A DNA stretch of 64,000 bases from Pelodictyon phaeoclathratiforme BU-1 (lineage in GTDB: Bacteria > Bacteroidota > Chlorobiia > Chlorobiales > Chlorobiaceae), in assembly GCF_000020645.1 (NCBI RefSeq), contig NC_011060.1, positions 1,440,501 through 1,504,500 on the forward strand, written 5' to 3'. The translations under genes and the position numbers were made by a program. How positions within the stretch are numbered: position 1 is the stretch's first letter; every line of letters begins with the position of its first letter. The notes under the pieces were generated by a model. That model saw nothing but the letters and a program-made list of their open reading frames with translations. It ran no database searches and was not told the DNA's origin. This document shows positions 8,615-18,241 of the stretch, in pieces.

Positions 8615-9916
8615 ATGATTGCCTGGCAGACCATTAAAAAAATTTCTCCGCTACAGGCAATTGTCTTTACCGGAACAATCAGTATTTGTATTGTTATAGC
8701 TGGTACTGCAGGTTTTTTTGTCACACAGCACACTCTGCTTGAAAAGGTGGAAAAAAAACAGGCATGTTATCTTGATCTGGTTGATTTCAGGGGTAAACTC
8801 ATTGAGTTTGGACTTTTGCGCAATCAGGCAGAGCGGCTGAATGGCACAACAGAAGAGCAGGCAACCCAGGAAAGTGAGCATTTTGAAGTACTGCTTTTGA
8901 TGTATGAAAAACTGCTCTCGGAGATGCATGATGCCGGTTTACAGCCTGTTGCCTCGATGTTGCTCACCAGAGAGAGTTGGCCGAAACTGCTTGCCGCATC
9001 AAACCTTGAACTGTTAAGGCTTGACCTTGAAAAAAGTATTGAAAAAGCCAAAATTGAATCACAGGATGCCTCAGTCAAACTTGTTGTCATCAACGAGTTT
9101 TTTCTGCTCTTTATTCTTGCTGTATTGCTCACAGTGAGTATCACAGCAGGATGGATGCTCCACAACAATTATCGCCAGACGCTGATCCCCCTTTCCCAGC
9201 TTGCAGGGCAATTAAAACTGCTCAATAGAAATATACCGGAGAGTATTCGGGATACCGCTGAAGAGATGAAAAAGGAGCTGACTGATGCGGAGTACTCCAG
9301 CGACATCACCCAGGTCACCCGCTCGATCATGAGCTTTTGCGGTGATATTGATGCGAAAAATAAAAAGCTTGATGAACTGCATATTCGGGATGAAAAAACC
9401 AATCTTTATAACTATCGCCATTTCAAAGAGCATCTGATTGTAGAGGTCGAACGCTCCAAACGCCAGAATGAAAAGGTCTCCCTTGCCATGATTGATATTG
9501 ATTACTTCAAGCGATACAATGATGCCAATGGCCATCTTGCTGGTGACAGGGCACTGAAGGCGCTCGCCGATATTATCAGCACACAGTGCAGGGCATATGA
9601 TGTTCCTTCAAGATTCGGTGGCGAAGAGTTTGCGATCCTGTTTCCCAAAACAGATACCGAGACAGCAAGTGAAATAGCCGAACGTCTTCGCAAGATTATC
9701 AGCCGGGAATCATTTCGGCAGCAACAACAGCAGCCTGCCGGAGAGCTGACGGTCAGTATCGGTGTTGCAACGTTTCCGGCTGATGCTGCTGACTGGCATA
9801 ACCTGATCAACAATGCCGACAGGGCTCTCTACAAGGCAAAGTCAAACGGCAGAAACAAAGTGGTAACCTTTCTTTCCATGAATAGTCAAAAATCAGGAAA
9901 GCGGGATGAGGCCTGA
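8615..9916 (+). CDS. Membrane-bound diguanylate cyclase (GGDEF)
   Basis: A 433-residue protein with two membrane helices (about 13-37 and 155-181) enclosing a mainly helical periplasmic sensor segment. A linker region follows, then a GGDEF domain with the active-site signature GGEEF near residue 335. An RxxD inhibitory site (RAYD) lies five residues before it, so the enzyme should make c-di-GMP from two GTP and be product-inhibited. Its gene follows the PstS-like lipoprotein at 5 bp and overlaps the next permease gene, suggesting that ligand binding in the periplasm feeds the cyclase (inference). Confidence 0.9.
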   Translation: MIAWQTIKKISPLQAIVFTGTISICIVIAGTAGFFVTQHTLLEKVEKKQACYLDLVDFRGKLIEFGLLRNQAERLNGTTEEQATQESEHFEVLLLMYEKLLSEMHDAGLQPVASMLLTRESWPKLLAASNLELLRLDLEKSIEKAKIESQDASVKLVVINEFFLLFILAVLLTVSITAGWMLHNNYRQTLIPLSQLAGQLKLLNRNIPESIRDTAEEMKKELTDAEYSSDITQVTRSIMSFCGDIDAKNKKLDELHIRDEKTNLYNYRHFKEHLIVEVERSKRQNEKVSLAMIDIDYFKRYNDANGHLAGDRALKALADIISTQCRAYDVPSRFGGEEFAILFPKTDTETASEIAERLRKIISRESFRQQQQQPAGELTVSIGVATFPADAADWHNLINNADRALYKAKSNGRNKVVTFLSMNSQKSGKRDEA

Positions 9917-11177
9917 GTTCTACATTGCGCGGCGCTTTGCATTCAAACAGCGATCGGCAACGAAACCGACCTTCATTGTCATGGTTGCCGTTATCGGCAT
10001 CGCTGTGGGGACGGCAGCGCTTATTCTGACACTCTCAATTGTGAATGGATTCGCCAGCAGTGTGCAAAACAAGTTAATCAGTTTCAGTTCTCACCTGCAG
10101 ATCCGCCATCCCGAAGAGCAACTTTTTCAGGAGCGCCGCACCGATCTTGCAAAAATTACAGGCCATCCAAACATTGCAAGCGCGTCACCCTTTCTGGAAA
10201 AAAGTTTTGTGCTCCGGAATCGCACAACAGGAGGCACTGAAAGCTGGCGAAGCAAACCGGTTGTTGTTAAAGGAGTGAGTGAAGAGCAAAAGAGCGTTTT
10301 TCTGAAAAAATTTCTTCGGGCGGGAACCCTCGACAGGCGAAATAATGGCGAAGGTATCGGACTCTACGCAGGCCAGACACTGGCTGAAAATCTTGATCTC
10401 CGGGTCGGAAAAAAAGTGATGCTTGTCGGACTGGGAAGCAATGCCTCAGGAGCAAAGCTTATTGCAGGCAACAAGAACATTGTGGATATGCTCTCTTCTC
10501 TCGACCTTGAAGTCGGCGTGATACGAGGCATCTACGACACTGGGCTTCAGGAGGGGTTTGATGATTTTGTCGTGATTGCCGATCTCAAGGAGCTTCAGGA
10601 GCGCTTTAATCCGTTGATGATCAGTGGCTATGATGCCAGTGTGCACAACCTCAATCAACTGCCGGAAACAGTGAAAGAGCTGCTCAATCTCCTTGGGTTT
10701 CCCTTCTACGGCTATACGGTGTTTGAGCGCTATGCCAATCTCTTTGAATGGCTGAAACTGCAGAAAAACATTACCCCCTTGCTGATTATCACGATCACCA
10801 TTGTAGCGGTTTTCAACATCATCTCTACGCTTCTGGTGTTGATTATTGAAAAGACCCGCGAAATCGGTATGCTCAGCGCACTCGGGCTTGAACCCGGAAA
10901 AATAAGCGCCGTTTTTATGGCGCAGGCTTTTCTCGTCTCGCTTTCGGGAGTGATCACTGGCAACATTCTGGCCCTCTCGCTCACACTCTTCGAGCTGCGG
11001 TTTCATCTCATTACCCTTCCCGAAAAAAGCTACTTCATCAAATATGTTCCACTGCTGATTGAGCCGGTCGACTATGCCGTCGTCTCTGTTGCAGTGATGG
11101 CCCTTACCCTGCTTTTTGCCTTTATTCCGGCACGGATTGCTGCCTCACTGAAACCCGGTACCGCACTGGGGACTTAA
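9906..11177 (+). CDS. LolC/LolE-family ABC permease (first copy)
   Basis: A 423-residue FtsX/MacB-type permease: one N-terminal membrane helix (about 24-48, VGTAALILTLSIVNGF), a large periplasmic domain, and three C-terminal helices (about 290-405). The opening, with FAFKQRSATKPTFIVMVAVIGIAVG, is typical of LolC/E, the proteins that extract lipoproteins from the inner membrane for transfer to the outer membrane. It overlaps the cyclase gene by 11 bp and is followed 22 bp later by a paralogue. No LolD ATPase gene is in the window, so the ATPase must be elsewhere. Confidence 0.87.
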   Translation: MRPEFYIARRFAFKQRSATKPTFIVMVAVIGIAVGTAALILTLSIVNGFASSVQNKLISFSSHLQIRHPEEQLFQERRTDLAKITGHPNIASASPFLEKSFVLRNRTTGGTESWRSKPVVVKGVSEEQKSVFLKKFLRAGTLDRRNNGEGIGLYAGQTLAENLDLRVGKKVMLVGLGSNASGAKLIAGNKNIVDMLSSLDLEVGVIRGIYDTGLQEGFDDFVVIADLKELQERFNPLMISGYDASVHNLNQLPETVKELLNLLGFPFYGYTVFERYANLFEWLKLQKNITPLLIITITIVAVFNIISTLLVLIIEKTREIGMLSALGLEPGKISAVFMAQAFLVSLSGVITGNILALSLTLFELRFHLITLPEKSYFIKYVPLLIEPVDYAVVSVAVMALTLLFAFIPARIAASLKPGTALGT

Positions 11178-11199
11178 ACAAAATGTTATTTCCGCTGGT

Positions 11200-12450
11200 A
11201 TGAAAACAGGTTTATGGATTGCACAACGCTTCAGTTTTGCCCGAAAACGGTTTCGGGTCATCAATATCATCTCAGCAATCAGTCTTGCAGGAATCGTTAT
11301 TGGCGTAAGCACCCTCCTTGTGGTCATGAGTGTGCTGAACGGATTTCAGAAACTTGCACGCGACCTTTTCATCACCATCGACAGCCCAGCCCAACTGGTT
11401 CCCTTTGAGGGCAGAACCATGAAGATCTCCGAAAATCTCCTGCAATCGATACGATCCATTGAAGGCGTCGGATCGGCAGAGCCTTTTGCCGAAGGAGAGG
11501 CCATTCTTGCTACCAGAGAAAAAAGCGAACTGGTCGTTGTAAAAGGAATCAGCGATGCGGCTCAGCGCCGGTTGATGCGTCAGACCCACACATTGCGCCC
11601 CTTTTTTACCCCTGAAACCATAGCTGTCGGGGAGCTTTTAGCTTTCAGAACAAACCTTTATCCCTTCAGAGAGGTCAAAATTTTCAGTCCGGAACTGATC
11701 TCTCTTGGCCTTGAATCGCTCTCGGAGCCCTATCTTATACCGATGCTCGGTATTCCTGAAACCAGCGTCACATCGCTTTTTTCCCTTCAGAAATTGTTTG
11801 ATGACCGCTATGTTCTCACCTCCGGCCTTTTCGCCCGGAAAATTCTGCTCATGGGCAGCGAAGAGTACTCAGGCATTGACATCAGGGGGAAAGAGGGCGT
11901 TTCAGGTGATGCCTTCAGCGAAAACCTCAGGAAGTGGCTGGCACAAAGTCCCCTGAAAACAAGCCTTCGGGTGCGCACCCTCGATGAAAAATACAGTAAC
12001 ATCTTCGCCGTCATGCAACTTGAAAAATGGGTGAGTTTCAGCGTTCTGATGCTCATTATTCTTGTCGCTGCCCTCAGCCTTACTGGAGCCCTCGCCATGA
12101 CCGCCATCGACAAACAGCGTGAACTCTTCTATCTTCGCTGTCTCGGCATGGAAAAACCGCAGTTCATGGCCATCTTCATCATCCAGGGAGGAATGACCGG
12201 AATTGCAGGCACTGCCGCCGGAACCGTCATTGCATGGAGCCTCTGCAAACTCCAGGAGCTTTACGGCTTTGTGCAGCTTCCCTCAAAAAGCGCCTTTATC
12301 ATCCAGGCCTACCCGGTCAACATGCAAACCGGCGATTTTATTGCCGTCAGCATCATGGCCATCCTGCTCTGTTTTCTGGTAAGCCTCTATCCTGCCCGAA
12401 AAGCAGCCCTGATTGCCAGAAGCCGCTCGCTCGATCTCAAGACAAACTGA
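11200..12450 (+). CDS. LolC/LolE-family ABC permease (second copy)
   Basis: A 416-residue paralogue of the preceding gene with the same topology: helix near residues 20-48 (AISLAGIVIGVSTLLVVMSVLNGF), periplasmic domain, and a C-terminal FtsX-like three-helix unit (about 280-400). The two would form the LolCE-type heterodimer. In Bacteroidota and Chlorobi such pairs are generally annotated as lipoprotein-releasing permeases. It is the last gene of the plus-strand run and converges on the GNAT-rubredoxin gene only 20 bp away. Confidence 0.87.
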   Translation: MKTGLWIAQRFSFARKRFRVINIISAISLAGIVIGVSTLLVVMSVLNGFQKLARDLFITIDSPAQLVPFEGRTMKISENLLQSIRSIEGVGSAEPFAEGEAILATREKSELVVVKGISDAAQRRLMRQTHTLRPFFTPETIAVGELLAFRTNLYPFREVKIFSPELISLGLESLSEPYLIPMLGIPETSVTSLFSLQKLFDDRYVLTSGLFARKILLMGSEEYSGIDIRGKEGVSGDAFSENLRKWLAQSPLKTSLRVRTLDEKYSNIFAVMQLEKWVSFSVLMLIILVAALSLTGALAMTAIDKQRELFYLRCLGMEKPQFMAIFIIQGGMTGIAGTAAGTVIAWSLCKLQELYGFVQLPSKSAFIIQAYPVNMQTGDFIAVSIMAILLCFLVSLYPARKAALIARSRSLDLKTN

Positions 12451-12470
12451 TCGTTACGGCAAGCGTAACC

Positions 12471-13109
12471 TCATGAAAACGGATTGAAATCGGCTTTTGA
12501 TGCAAAACAGACCGGACAGCTCCACTGGCAGGAAACCTCTGCAAACGGGGTTCCTTCCTTGATCAGGCTTTCAGGATCACCTTCAGCGGGATCATAGAGA
12601 TAACCGCACTCACGGCACATCCATGTTTCAGATTCACTCTTTTTCATGGATGTTTCATCGTCAAGTTGCATTCTGAAAACAACCATCTCCGAGCGTGAAA
12701 ACCCTTTTGAAAGATAGAGTTGCTGTGCGACATCGTTGTCCCGATCCGTGAGGAGCGTTATACGCCCAAAGCCCTCCCTGCGGGCAAAATCCACAGCATG
12801 GTCGATCAGTTGCTTCCCGACTCCCTTGCCCCGATACGCAGGCGCCACAACCATATCCTCAAGCAGGGCAACTTTTTGGCCAAGAAAGGTGCTGACCGTA
12901 AAAAGGAGCATCACCATCCCCTGAATCTCGCCATCAATTTCAGAAACAAATATCCGTCCAAGCTCCGGATTGCGGGTAATCATGGCGAGCGCTCGCGACT
13001 GCGCCTCGGCGTCAGCCGTAAACTCATGTTCCTGGCTGAAAAGAATTCCAAGAAGCTCTGCGCATCTGGCTATATCGCTCTCTGTTGCCGTTCTTATTGA
13101 AGGTATCAT
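12471..13109 (-). CDS. GNAT acetyltransferase fused to a rubredoxin domain
   Basis: A 212-residue two-domain protein. Residues about 1-150 are a GCN5-type N-acetyltransferase with the acetyl-CoA pyrophosphate motif RGKGVGKQL and the terminal ARREGFGRITLLTDRDN...LYLSKGF segment. After a short linker, residues 163-212 are a near-complete rubredoxin: CRECGYLYDPAEGDP and CPVC supply the four Fe ligands (C165, C168, C198, C201); C194 is an extra Cys. The acceptor substrate is unknown. The fusion links acyl transfer to an iron-sulfur-free redox or metal centre, perhaps as a redox sensor in this anaerobe. Confidence 0.85.
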   Translation of the reverse strand: MIPSIRTATESDIARCAELLGILFSQEHEFTADAEAQSRALAMITRNPELGRIFVSEIDGEIQGMVMLLFTVSTFLGQKVALLEDMVVAPAYRGKGVGKQLIDHAVDFARREGFGRITLLTDRDNDVAQQLYLSKGFSRSEMVVFRMQLDDETSMKKSESETWMCRECGYLYDPAEGDPESLIKEGTPFAEVSCQWSCPVCFASKADFNPFS

Positions 13110-13359
13110 GGTCAGTTCCTGCGGGTTGATACTACGTCTTAACCCAACTTCAGAATGGCGAAGATGGCTCCTGTCAGGAAGAAAAGGAAATCAGGGGGTG
13201 AAGGCAGTAATATGGCTTTAAAACTGTAAAAACAGCAATTTAACATTTCGTTCTGATTTCGCTCTGTCCGGGCGGCCTTTTTTGCCGTTTCCGCTTGCAC
13301 CTACCACTGTATTCCCCTATACTTGTGGTTTCTTTTTTTACCCCTAACCGTACCTATCC

Positions 13360-14010
13360 ATGGACGCATTCTGGCTTTCTCTTGTCATGATTTTTCTGGC
13401 TGAACTTGGCGATAAAACCCAGCTTGTTGCCCTGACGCTGGCAACCTGTTACAATACCAGTGTTGTATTATGGGGTATTTTCTGGGCAACTCTTGCCATT
13501 CACGTTTTTTCAGCCGGGATCGGCTGGTTCATCGGCGACAAGTTGCCAACGGAATGGATCAAGTTTGTTGCAGGTATTGCCTTCATTGCTTTCGGGTTCT
13601 GGACGCTTCGGGGTGATAGCCTTGATGAGGACGAGAAAAGCTGCAAAACCGGTATTAACCCCTTTTGGCTTGTATTCTCAACCTTCTTCATGGCGGAACT
13701 TGGCGACAAGACCATGCTCTCAACCATTACCCTTGCTTCAACCAATCCATTTTTTCCTGTCTGGATTGGTTCAACCATCGGCATGGTGCTTTCCGACGGG
13801 CTGGCAATTATTGCAGGAAAAATGCTCGGCGCCCGGCTGCCTGAGAACATCATCAAAATCGGTGCGGCGGTCATCTTTTTCCTCTTTGGGATTTTTAGTA
13901 TGTACGAAGGCGGTTCGGGATTTGCTCTTGCCATATGGGGAGTTGCAGGAGCGTTTATTGCACTCACGGGCTATATCTTTCTTCGAAAACCTGCAAATAC
14001 GGCATCATAA
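13360..14010 (+). CDS. TMEM165/GDT1-family (UPF0016) cation transporter
   Basis: A 216-residue integral membrane protein with six predicted helices in two homologous halves. Each half carries the family signature E-x-G-D-K-(T/S): AELGDKTQL near residue 13 and AELGDKTML near residue 112. These acidic motifs form the ion path. Characterised members export Mn2+ or exchange Ca2+/Mn2+ for H+. I looked for a yybP-ykoY-type manganese riboswitch in the 250 bp upstream and did not recognise one. No clear Shine-Dalgarno sequence precedes the ATG. Confidence 0.9.
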   Translation: MDAFWLSLVMIFLAELGDKTQLVALTLATCYNTSVVLWGIFWATLAIHVFSAGIGWFIGDKLPTEWIKFVAGIAFIAFGFWTLRGDSLDEDEKSCKTGINPFWLVFSTFFMAELGDKTMLSTITLASTNPFFPVWIGSTIGMVLSDGLAIIAGKMLGARLPENIIKIGAAVIFFLFGIFSMYEGGSGFALAIWGVAGAFIALTGYIFLRKPANTAS

Positions 14011-14020
14011 GGAGCAACAC

Positions 14021-14054
14021 AATACCGGGCAGCTCAACAAACCAGCCCGGTATT
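14021..14054. terminator. Hairpin between convergent transporter and lgt genes
   Basis: Perfect 10-bp arms AATACCGGGC (14021-14030) and GCCCGGTATT (14045-14054) enclose a 14-base loop between two convergent genes. T-richness after the stem is weak on both strands, so termination efficiency is uncertain. Confidence 0.6.
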
Positions 14055-14108
14055 GTCAATCTTGACTCTTGTGCTGCGGCCACTCTCCGTGTCGGGGAGG
14101 TGATGATT

Positions 14109-14963
14109 CTAACTCCTTGCTGACTTCGCTGAAGAGCTGTTGAAGAGAAACACCGCAACGCCGGCAACCATCATGACGAAACAAAGTACCTGCCCCATCG
14201 AAAAATTCAGAAATACAAAGCCGAGTTGAGAGTCCGGTTCACGAACGTATTCAATAAAAAAGCGGACAAATCCATAACCGAAAAGATAGGTGGCTGAAAG
14301 AAATCCGGGAAAAGGAGATTTTTTGCGCAGCAGCCAGAGGAGAATAAAAAGAACGATTCCTTCAAAAAAAGCTTCATAGAGCTGCGAAGGGTGGCGAAGT
14401 TCATAGGTAGGAGCAAGAGGGAAGTACATGCCGAGTGCGGAATCTGTCACCCTTCCGTAGAGTTCTCCGTTGATGAAATTGCCGAGACGGCCGAAGGTAT
14501 ACCCAAGAGGTATGGCTGGAATAAAGAGGTCAAAAGTTTCAAAAAAAGCTTTTTTCCGGGAAAGGGTAAAGGCCAGCAGGGCAAGAATAACTCCTATAAC
14601 GCCGCCATGATAGGACATGCCGGTGATGCCAGCAAATCGACAACCTCCTCCAGGAACAGAGATCCAGGGAATAAGAGTACCAAGAGGATCGGCAAGAAAA
14701 GAACTCATGCCGTAAAAGAGAATATAGCCCAAGCGACCACCGAGTACAACGCCGATCATGGCCCAGGTCAGGGCGTCACCGACATAGGAACGCTCAAAAG
14801 GAAGCTTCTCATTCTGGATGCGATAGCGGCTCAACAGATAGACAACACCAAACGCGATGATGTACATCATACCATACCAGCGGATAGCGAACGCTCCGAC
14901 AGAAAAGAGTACAGGATTCATCTGTGACGGTAACTGCTGCCACCAAAGCAAAAAATCATTCAT
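14109..14963 (-). CDS. lgt: Prolipoprotein diacylglyceryl transferase
   Basis: About 284 residues with seven predicted membrane helices. Lgt transfers diacylglycerol from phosphatidylglycerol to the lipobox cysteine of prolipoproteins in the inner membrane. The signature GRLGNFINGELYGR and the MSYHGGVIGV segment carry the essential Arg/Asn and His residues. The frame extends to a TTG at 14996, but the ATG at 14963 starts the family-like MNDFLLWW and is preferred. Divergent from aclB over 108 bp. Its product would modify lipoproteins such as the one at 7707. Confidence 0.95.
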   Translation of the reverse strand: MNDFLLWWQQLPSQMNPVLFSVGAFAIRWYGMMYIIAFGVVYLLSRYRIQNEKLPFERSYVGDALTWAMIGVVLGGRLGYILFYGMSSFLADPLGTLIPWISVPGGGCRFAGITGMSYHGGVIGVILALLAFTLSRKKAFFETFDLFIPAIPLGYTFGRLGNFINGELYGRVTDSALGMYFPLAPTYELRHPSQLYEAFFEGIVLFILLWLLRKKSPFPGFLSATYLFGYGFVRFFIEYVREPDSQLGFVFLNFSMGQVLCFVMMVAGVAVFLFNSSSAKSARS

Positions 14964-15071
14964 AACGGTACTTTTTTTTTGAAACTGTTGTATCAATAAT
15001 AAATTTAGTTAACTTAAAATCTTGCACTATTCTGTGCAGTGTTTCTACCCATTAACATAAAAACCGATAGT

Positions 15072-16268
15072 ATGGCTAAGATACTTGAAGGGCCAGCCAT
15101 GAAACTATTCAACAAATGGGGCATTCCTGTGCCAAATTATGTTGTGATCATGGATCCCGACCGCCTTGCCCAACTTGGGGAAGCTAATAAATGGTTGAGA
15201 GAATCAAAACTCGTTGTTAAAGCTCACGAAGCTATCGGCGGGCGGTTTAAGCTCGGGCTGGTCAAGCTTGGACTGAATCTTGACGAGGCTTATGCTGCAG
15301 CAAAAGAGATGATTGGACGTCAGATAGGCACATCAGTCGTTCGTCAGGTTATTGTTGCAGAGATGCTTGATCACGATGAGGAGTATTATTTATCTATTGC
15401 CGGTAACCGCGACGGGAGTGAACTTCTTCTTTCCAACAAGGGTGGAGTTGATATCGAAGACAACTGGGATACGGTAAAGAGGCTTGTCATTTCTCTTGAT
15501 GAAACCCCGACGATTGAACACATTACCGAAGCAGCTCTTGAAGCTGGCTTCACCGGTGAAGTCGCCGAACGTGTTGCTAAAATTGCATCACGCCTTATTC
15601 TCTGTTTCGACAATGAAGATGCTCAATCAATTGAGATCAATCCACTTGTCATACGCAAGAGCGACATGCGATTTGCAGCTCTTGATGCCGTTATGAATGT
15701 TGATTGGGATGCACGTTTCCGTCATGCTGACTGGGATTTCAAACCAGTTTCCGAAATCGGAAGATCCTATACAGAGGCCGAACAGCAGATCATGGATATC
15801 GATGCCCGCATTAAGGGATCAGTCAAGTTGGTTGAAGTACCGGGTGGAAACATTGCTCTCCTTACAGCAGGCGGCGGCGCTTCGGTTTTTTATTCCGATG
15901 CCGTGGTAGCAAGAGGCGGCTCAATTGCCAATTATGCAGAGTATTCCGGTGATCCTCCGGATTGGGCAGTAGAGGCTTTGACAGAAACGATCTGCAGGCT
16001 TCCTAATATCAAGCATATCATCGTCGGTGGTGCAATAGCCAACTTCACGGATGTCAAGGCAACGTTCAACGGGATTATCAATGGATTCCGTGAGAGCAAA
16101 TCAAAAGGATACCTTGAAAACGTGCAGATTTGGGTAAGACGCGGTGGACCGAATGAGAATCAGGGACTTGCCGCAATGAAAAAGCTGCAGGAAGAGGGAT
16201 TTGACATTCACGTTTATGATCGCAGCATGCCTATGACCGATATTGTCGATCTTGCCCTTAACTCATAA
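15072..16268 (+). CDS. aclB: ATP-citrate lyase, beta (small) subunit
   Basis: A 398-residue subunit with an N-terminal ATP-grasp fold and a CoA-ligase-like C-terminal part, as in the Chlorobium two-subunit enzyme. With AclA it splits citrate + CoA + ATP into acetyl-CoA and oxaloacetate, the key step of the reductive TCA cycle for CO2 fixation. The ATP-grasp core includes LVVKAHEAIGGR and IEINPLVIRK. The frame also opens at a GTG at 15039, but MAKILEGPAMKLF at 15072 matches the family start. aclA follows after 60 bp. Confidence 0.95.
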   Translation: MAKILEGPAMKLFNKWGIPVPNYVVIMDPDRLAQLGEANKWLRESKLVVKAHEAIGGRFKLGLVKLGLNLDEAYAAAKEMIGRQIGTSVVRQVIVAEMLDHDEEYYLSIAGNRDGSELLLSNKGGVDIEDNWDTVKRLVISLDETPTIEHITEAALEAGFTGEVAERVAKIASRLILCFDNEDAQSIEINPLVIRKSDMRFAALDAVMNVDWDARFRHADWDFKPVSEIGRSYTEAEQQIMDIDARIKGSVKLVEVPGGNIALLTAGGGASVFYSDAVVARGGSIANYAEYSGDPPDWAVEALTETICRLPNIKHIIVGGAIANFTDVKATFNGIINGFRESKSKGYLENVQIWVRRGGPNENQGLAAMKKLQEEGFDIHVYDRSMPMTDIVDLALNS

Positions 16269-16328
16269 GGTCAGGCGATATCGCAGGAACCCCAAAGAGA
16301 AACTTCTAACATATAAACCGTAAGAATC

Positions 16329-18161
16329 GTGAGTATTTTAGCAAATAAGGATACACGAGCGGTCATCATTGGCGGTATTGCTGGATTGAATGCTGCAAGG
16401 CGGATGGCTCAGTTCGACTTTCTGATCAATCGACCGCTGACGGTGCAGGCGTTTGTTTACCCGCCAGAGGAAGGGCAACAGAAAGAGATTTACCGTGGCG
16501 GCGAACTGAACAACGTTACTGTTTATTCGTCACTCGAAAAAGCCCTCGAGGAAAACCCTCAGATCAATACAGCGCTTATCTATATCGGTGCATCCCGGGC
16601 ATACCAGTCAGCAAAAGAGGCCCTTGATGCAAAAGGGATCAAGCTTGTGACCATGATCACCGAAGGTGTGCCGGAAAAGGATGCCAAACGACTGCGCAAA
16701 CATGCAATCGACAGCGGCAAAATCTTCAACGGGCCATCCTCTATCGGTATCATGTCGGCAGGGGAGTGTCGCCTTGGTGTTATTGGCGGAGAGTTCAAAA
16801 ACCTGAAACTCTGTAATCTCTATCGTCCAGGCTCATTTGGTGTCATTACCAAATCGGGTGGCCTTTCGAACGAAGCCATGTGGTTATGTGCCCAGAATGG
16901 CAACGGAATCACCTCAGCCGTAGCTATCGGTGGAGACTCCTATCCTGGAACGGACTTCGTGACCTATCTCAATATGTTTGAAAACGATCCTGATACCAAG
17001 GCAGTCGTTATCATCGGAGAAGTGGGTGGGACGCTTGAGGAAGAGGCTGCGGAATGGCTTGGCAAGGAAATACGCCGAATCAAACTGATCGCTTCAATTG
17101 GTGGTACCTGTCAGGATGTGCTGCCACAAGGCATGAAATTTGGCCATGCTGGCGCAAAAGAAGGAAAAAAAGGTCTTGGATCGGCACGCTCCAAGATAAA
17201 TGCCCTTCGTGAAGCAGGCGCAGTTGTTCCTGATACCTTTGGTGGACTCAGCAAGGCTATCAAACAGGTCTATCTGGAACTGAAGGCGAGTGGCGTTATC
17301 AAGCCTGAGCCGGAACTCGACGAAAAATTGTTGCCACAACTTCCTCCAAGTGTTCAGGAAGTCATGAAGCAAGGCGATATTATTGTCGAGCCACTCATCC
17401 GTACCACCATTTCTGACGATCGTGGTGAAGAGCCCCGTTATGTTGGCTATGCGGCATCGGAACTCTGTGAAAAAGGCTACGGTATTGAGGACGTTATCGG
17501 ACTTCTGTGGAACAAGAAGCTTCCATCAAAAGAAGAGTCTGAGATCATCAAACGCATTATCATGATTTCAGCCGATCACGGCCCGGCAGTTTCTGGCGCA
17601 TTCGGCTCCATTATCGCGGCATGTGCAGGCATCGACTTGCCTCAGGCTGTTTCAGCAGGCATGACCATGATTGGGCCAAGATTTGGAGGCGCAGTCACCA
17701 ATGCCGGAAAATATTTCAAGTATGGCGTCAAGGAGTATCCTAACGACATTCCTGGATTTTTGAACTGGATGAAGCAGAATGTCGGTCCGGTACCAGGTAT
17801 CGGTCACAGGGTGAAGAGCGTCAAAAATCCGGATAAACGGGTGAAATATCTGGTTGACTATGTTACAAACCAGACGACGCTTCACACTCCTTGTCTTGAC
17901 TATGCACTTGAAGTCGAAAAGATCACCACAGCCAAAAAGGATAACCTTATCCTGAACGTGGATGGTACGATCGGTTGTATTCTTGTTGATCTTGATTTCC
18001 CGGAATACTCACTCAACGGCTTCTTTGTTCTGGCTCGGACAATCGGCATGATTGGTCACTGGATCGATCAGAACAATCAGAATTCGCGCCTTATCAGGCT
18101 CTACGATTATCTGATTAATTATGCTGTAAAAGAAGAACGAGAAGTTCCCGAAAAGAAGTAA
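16329..18161 (+). CDS. aclA: ATP-citrate lyase, alpha (large) subunit
   Basis: A 610-residue subunit with a GTG start. The N-terminal half is succinyl-CoA-synthetase-alpha-like, with the phosphorylated histidine in FGHAGAKEG (H273). The C-terminal part is citrate-synthase-like, with conserved SADHGPAVSG and GPRFGGAVTNAG segments that bind citrate and CoA. It cleaves citrate with AclB. Its presence supports autotrophy by the reductive TCA cycle and is the main evidence for a green sulfur bacterium. A strong terminator follows at 18211, closing an aclBA transcription unit. Confidence 0.97.
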   Translation: MSILANKDTRAVIIGGIAGLNAARRMAQFDFLINRPLTVQAFVYPPEEGQQKEIYRGGELNNVTVYSSLEKALEENPQINTALIYIGASRAYQSAKEALDAKGIKLVTMITEGVPEKDAKRLRKHAIDSGKIFNGPSSIGIMSAGECRLGVIGGEFKNLKLCNLYRPGSFGVITKSGGLSNEAMWLCAQNGNGITSAVAIGGDSYPGTDFVTYLNMFENDPDTKAVVIIGEVGGTLEEEAAEWLGKEIRRIKLIASIGGTCQDVLPQGMKFGHAGAKEGKKGLGSARSKINALREAGAVVPDTFGGLSKAIKQVYLELKASGVIKPEPELDEKLLPQLPPSVQEVMKQGDIIVEPLIRTTISDDRGEEPRYVGYAASELCEKGYGIEDVIGLLWNKKLPSKEESEIIKRIIMISADHGPAVSGAFGSIIAACAGIDLPQAVSAGMTMIGPRFGGAVTNAGKYFKYGVKEYPNDIPGFLNWMKQNVGPVPGIGHRVKSVKNPDKRVKYLVDYVTNQTTLHTPCLDYALEVEKITTAKKDNLILNVDGTIGCILVDLDFPEYSLNGFFVLARTIGMIGHWIDQNNQNSRLIRLYDYLINYAVKEEREVPEKK

Positions 18162-18210
18162 ACAGCTTAACACCCTTTGCCATAAGTGAAAGGTGTCTGT
18201 TACAAAAAAA

Positions 18211-18241
18211 AGGCAGGAACCACAATTCCTGCCTTTTTTTT
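18211..18241. terminator. Rho-independent terminator after aclA
   Basis: AGGCAGGAA (18211-18219) and TTCCTGCCT (18226-18234) form a perfect stem with a 6-base loop. It is flanked by a run of A before and T after, so it can act on both strands. It lies 49 bp after the aclA stop. Confidence 0.9.

Noticed and set aside
13110..13359. Possible manganese (yybP-ykoY) riboswitch before the TMEM165/GDT1-type gene
   Set aside because: I looked for the conserved purine-rich loops of this class and did not find them.
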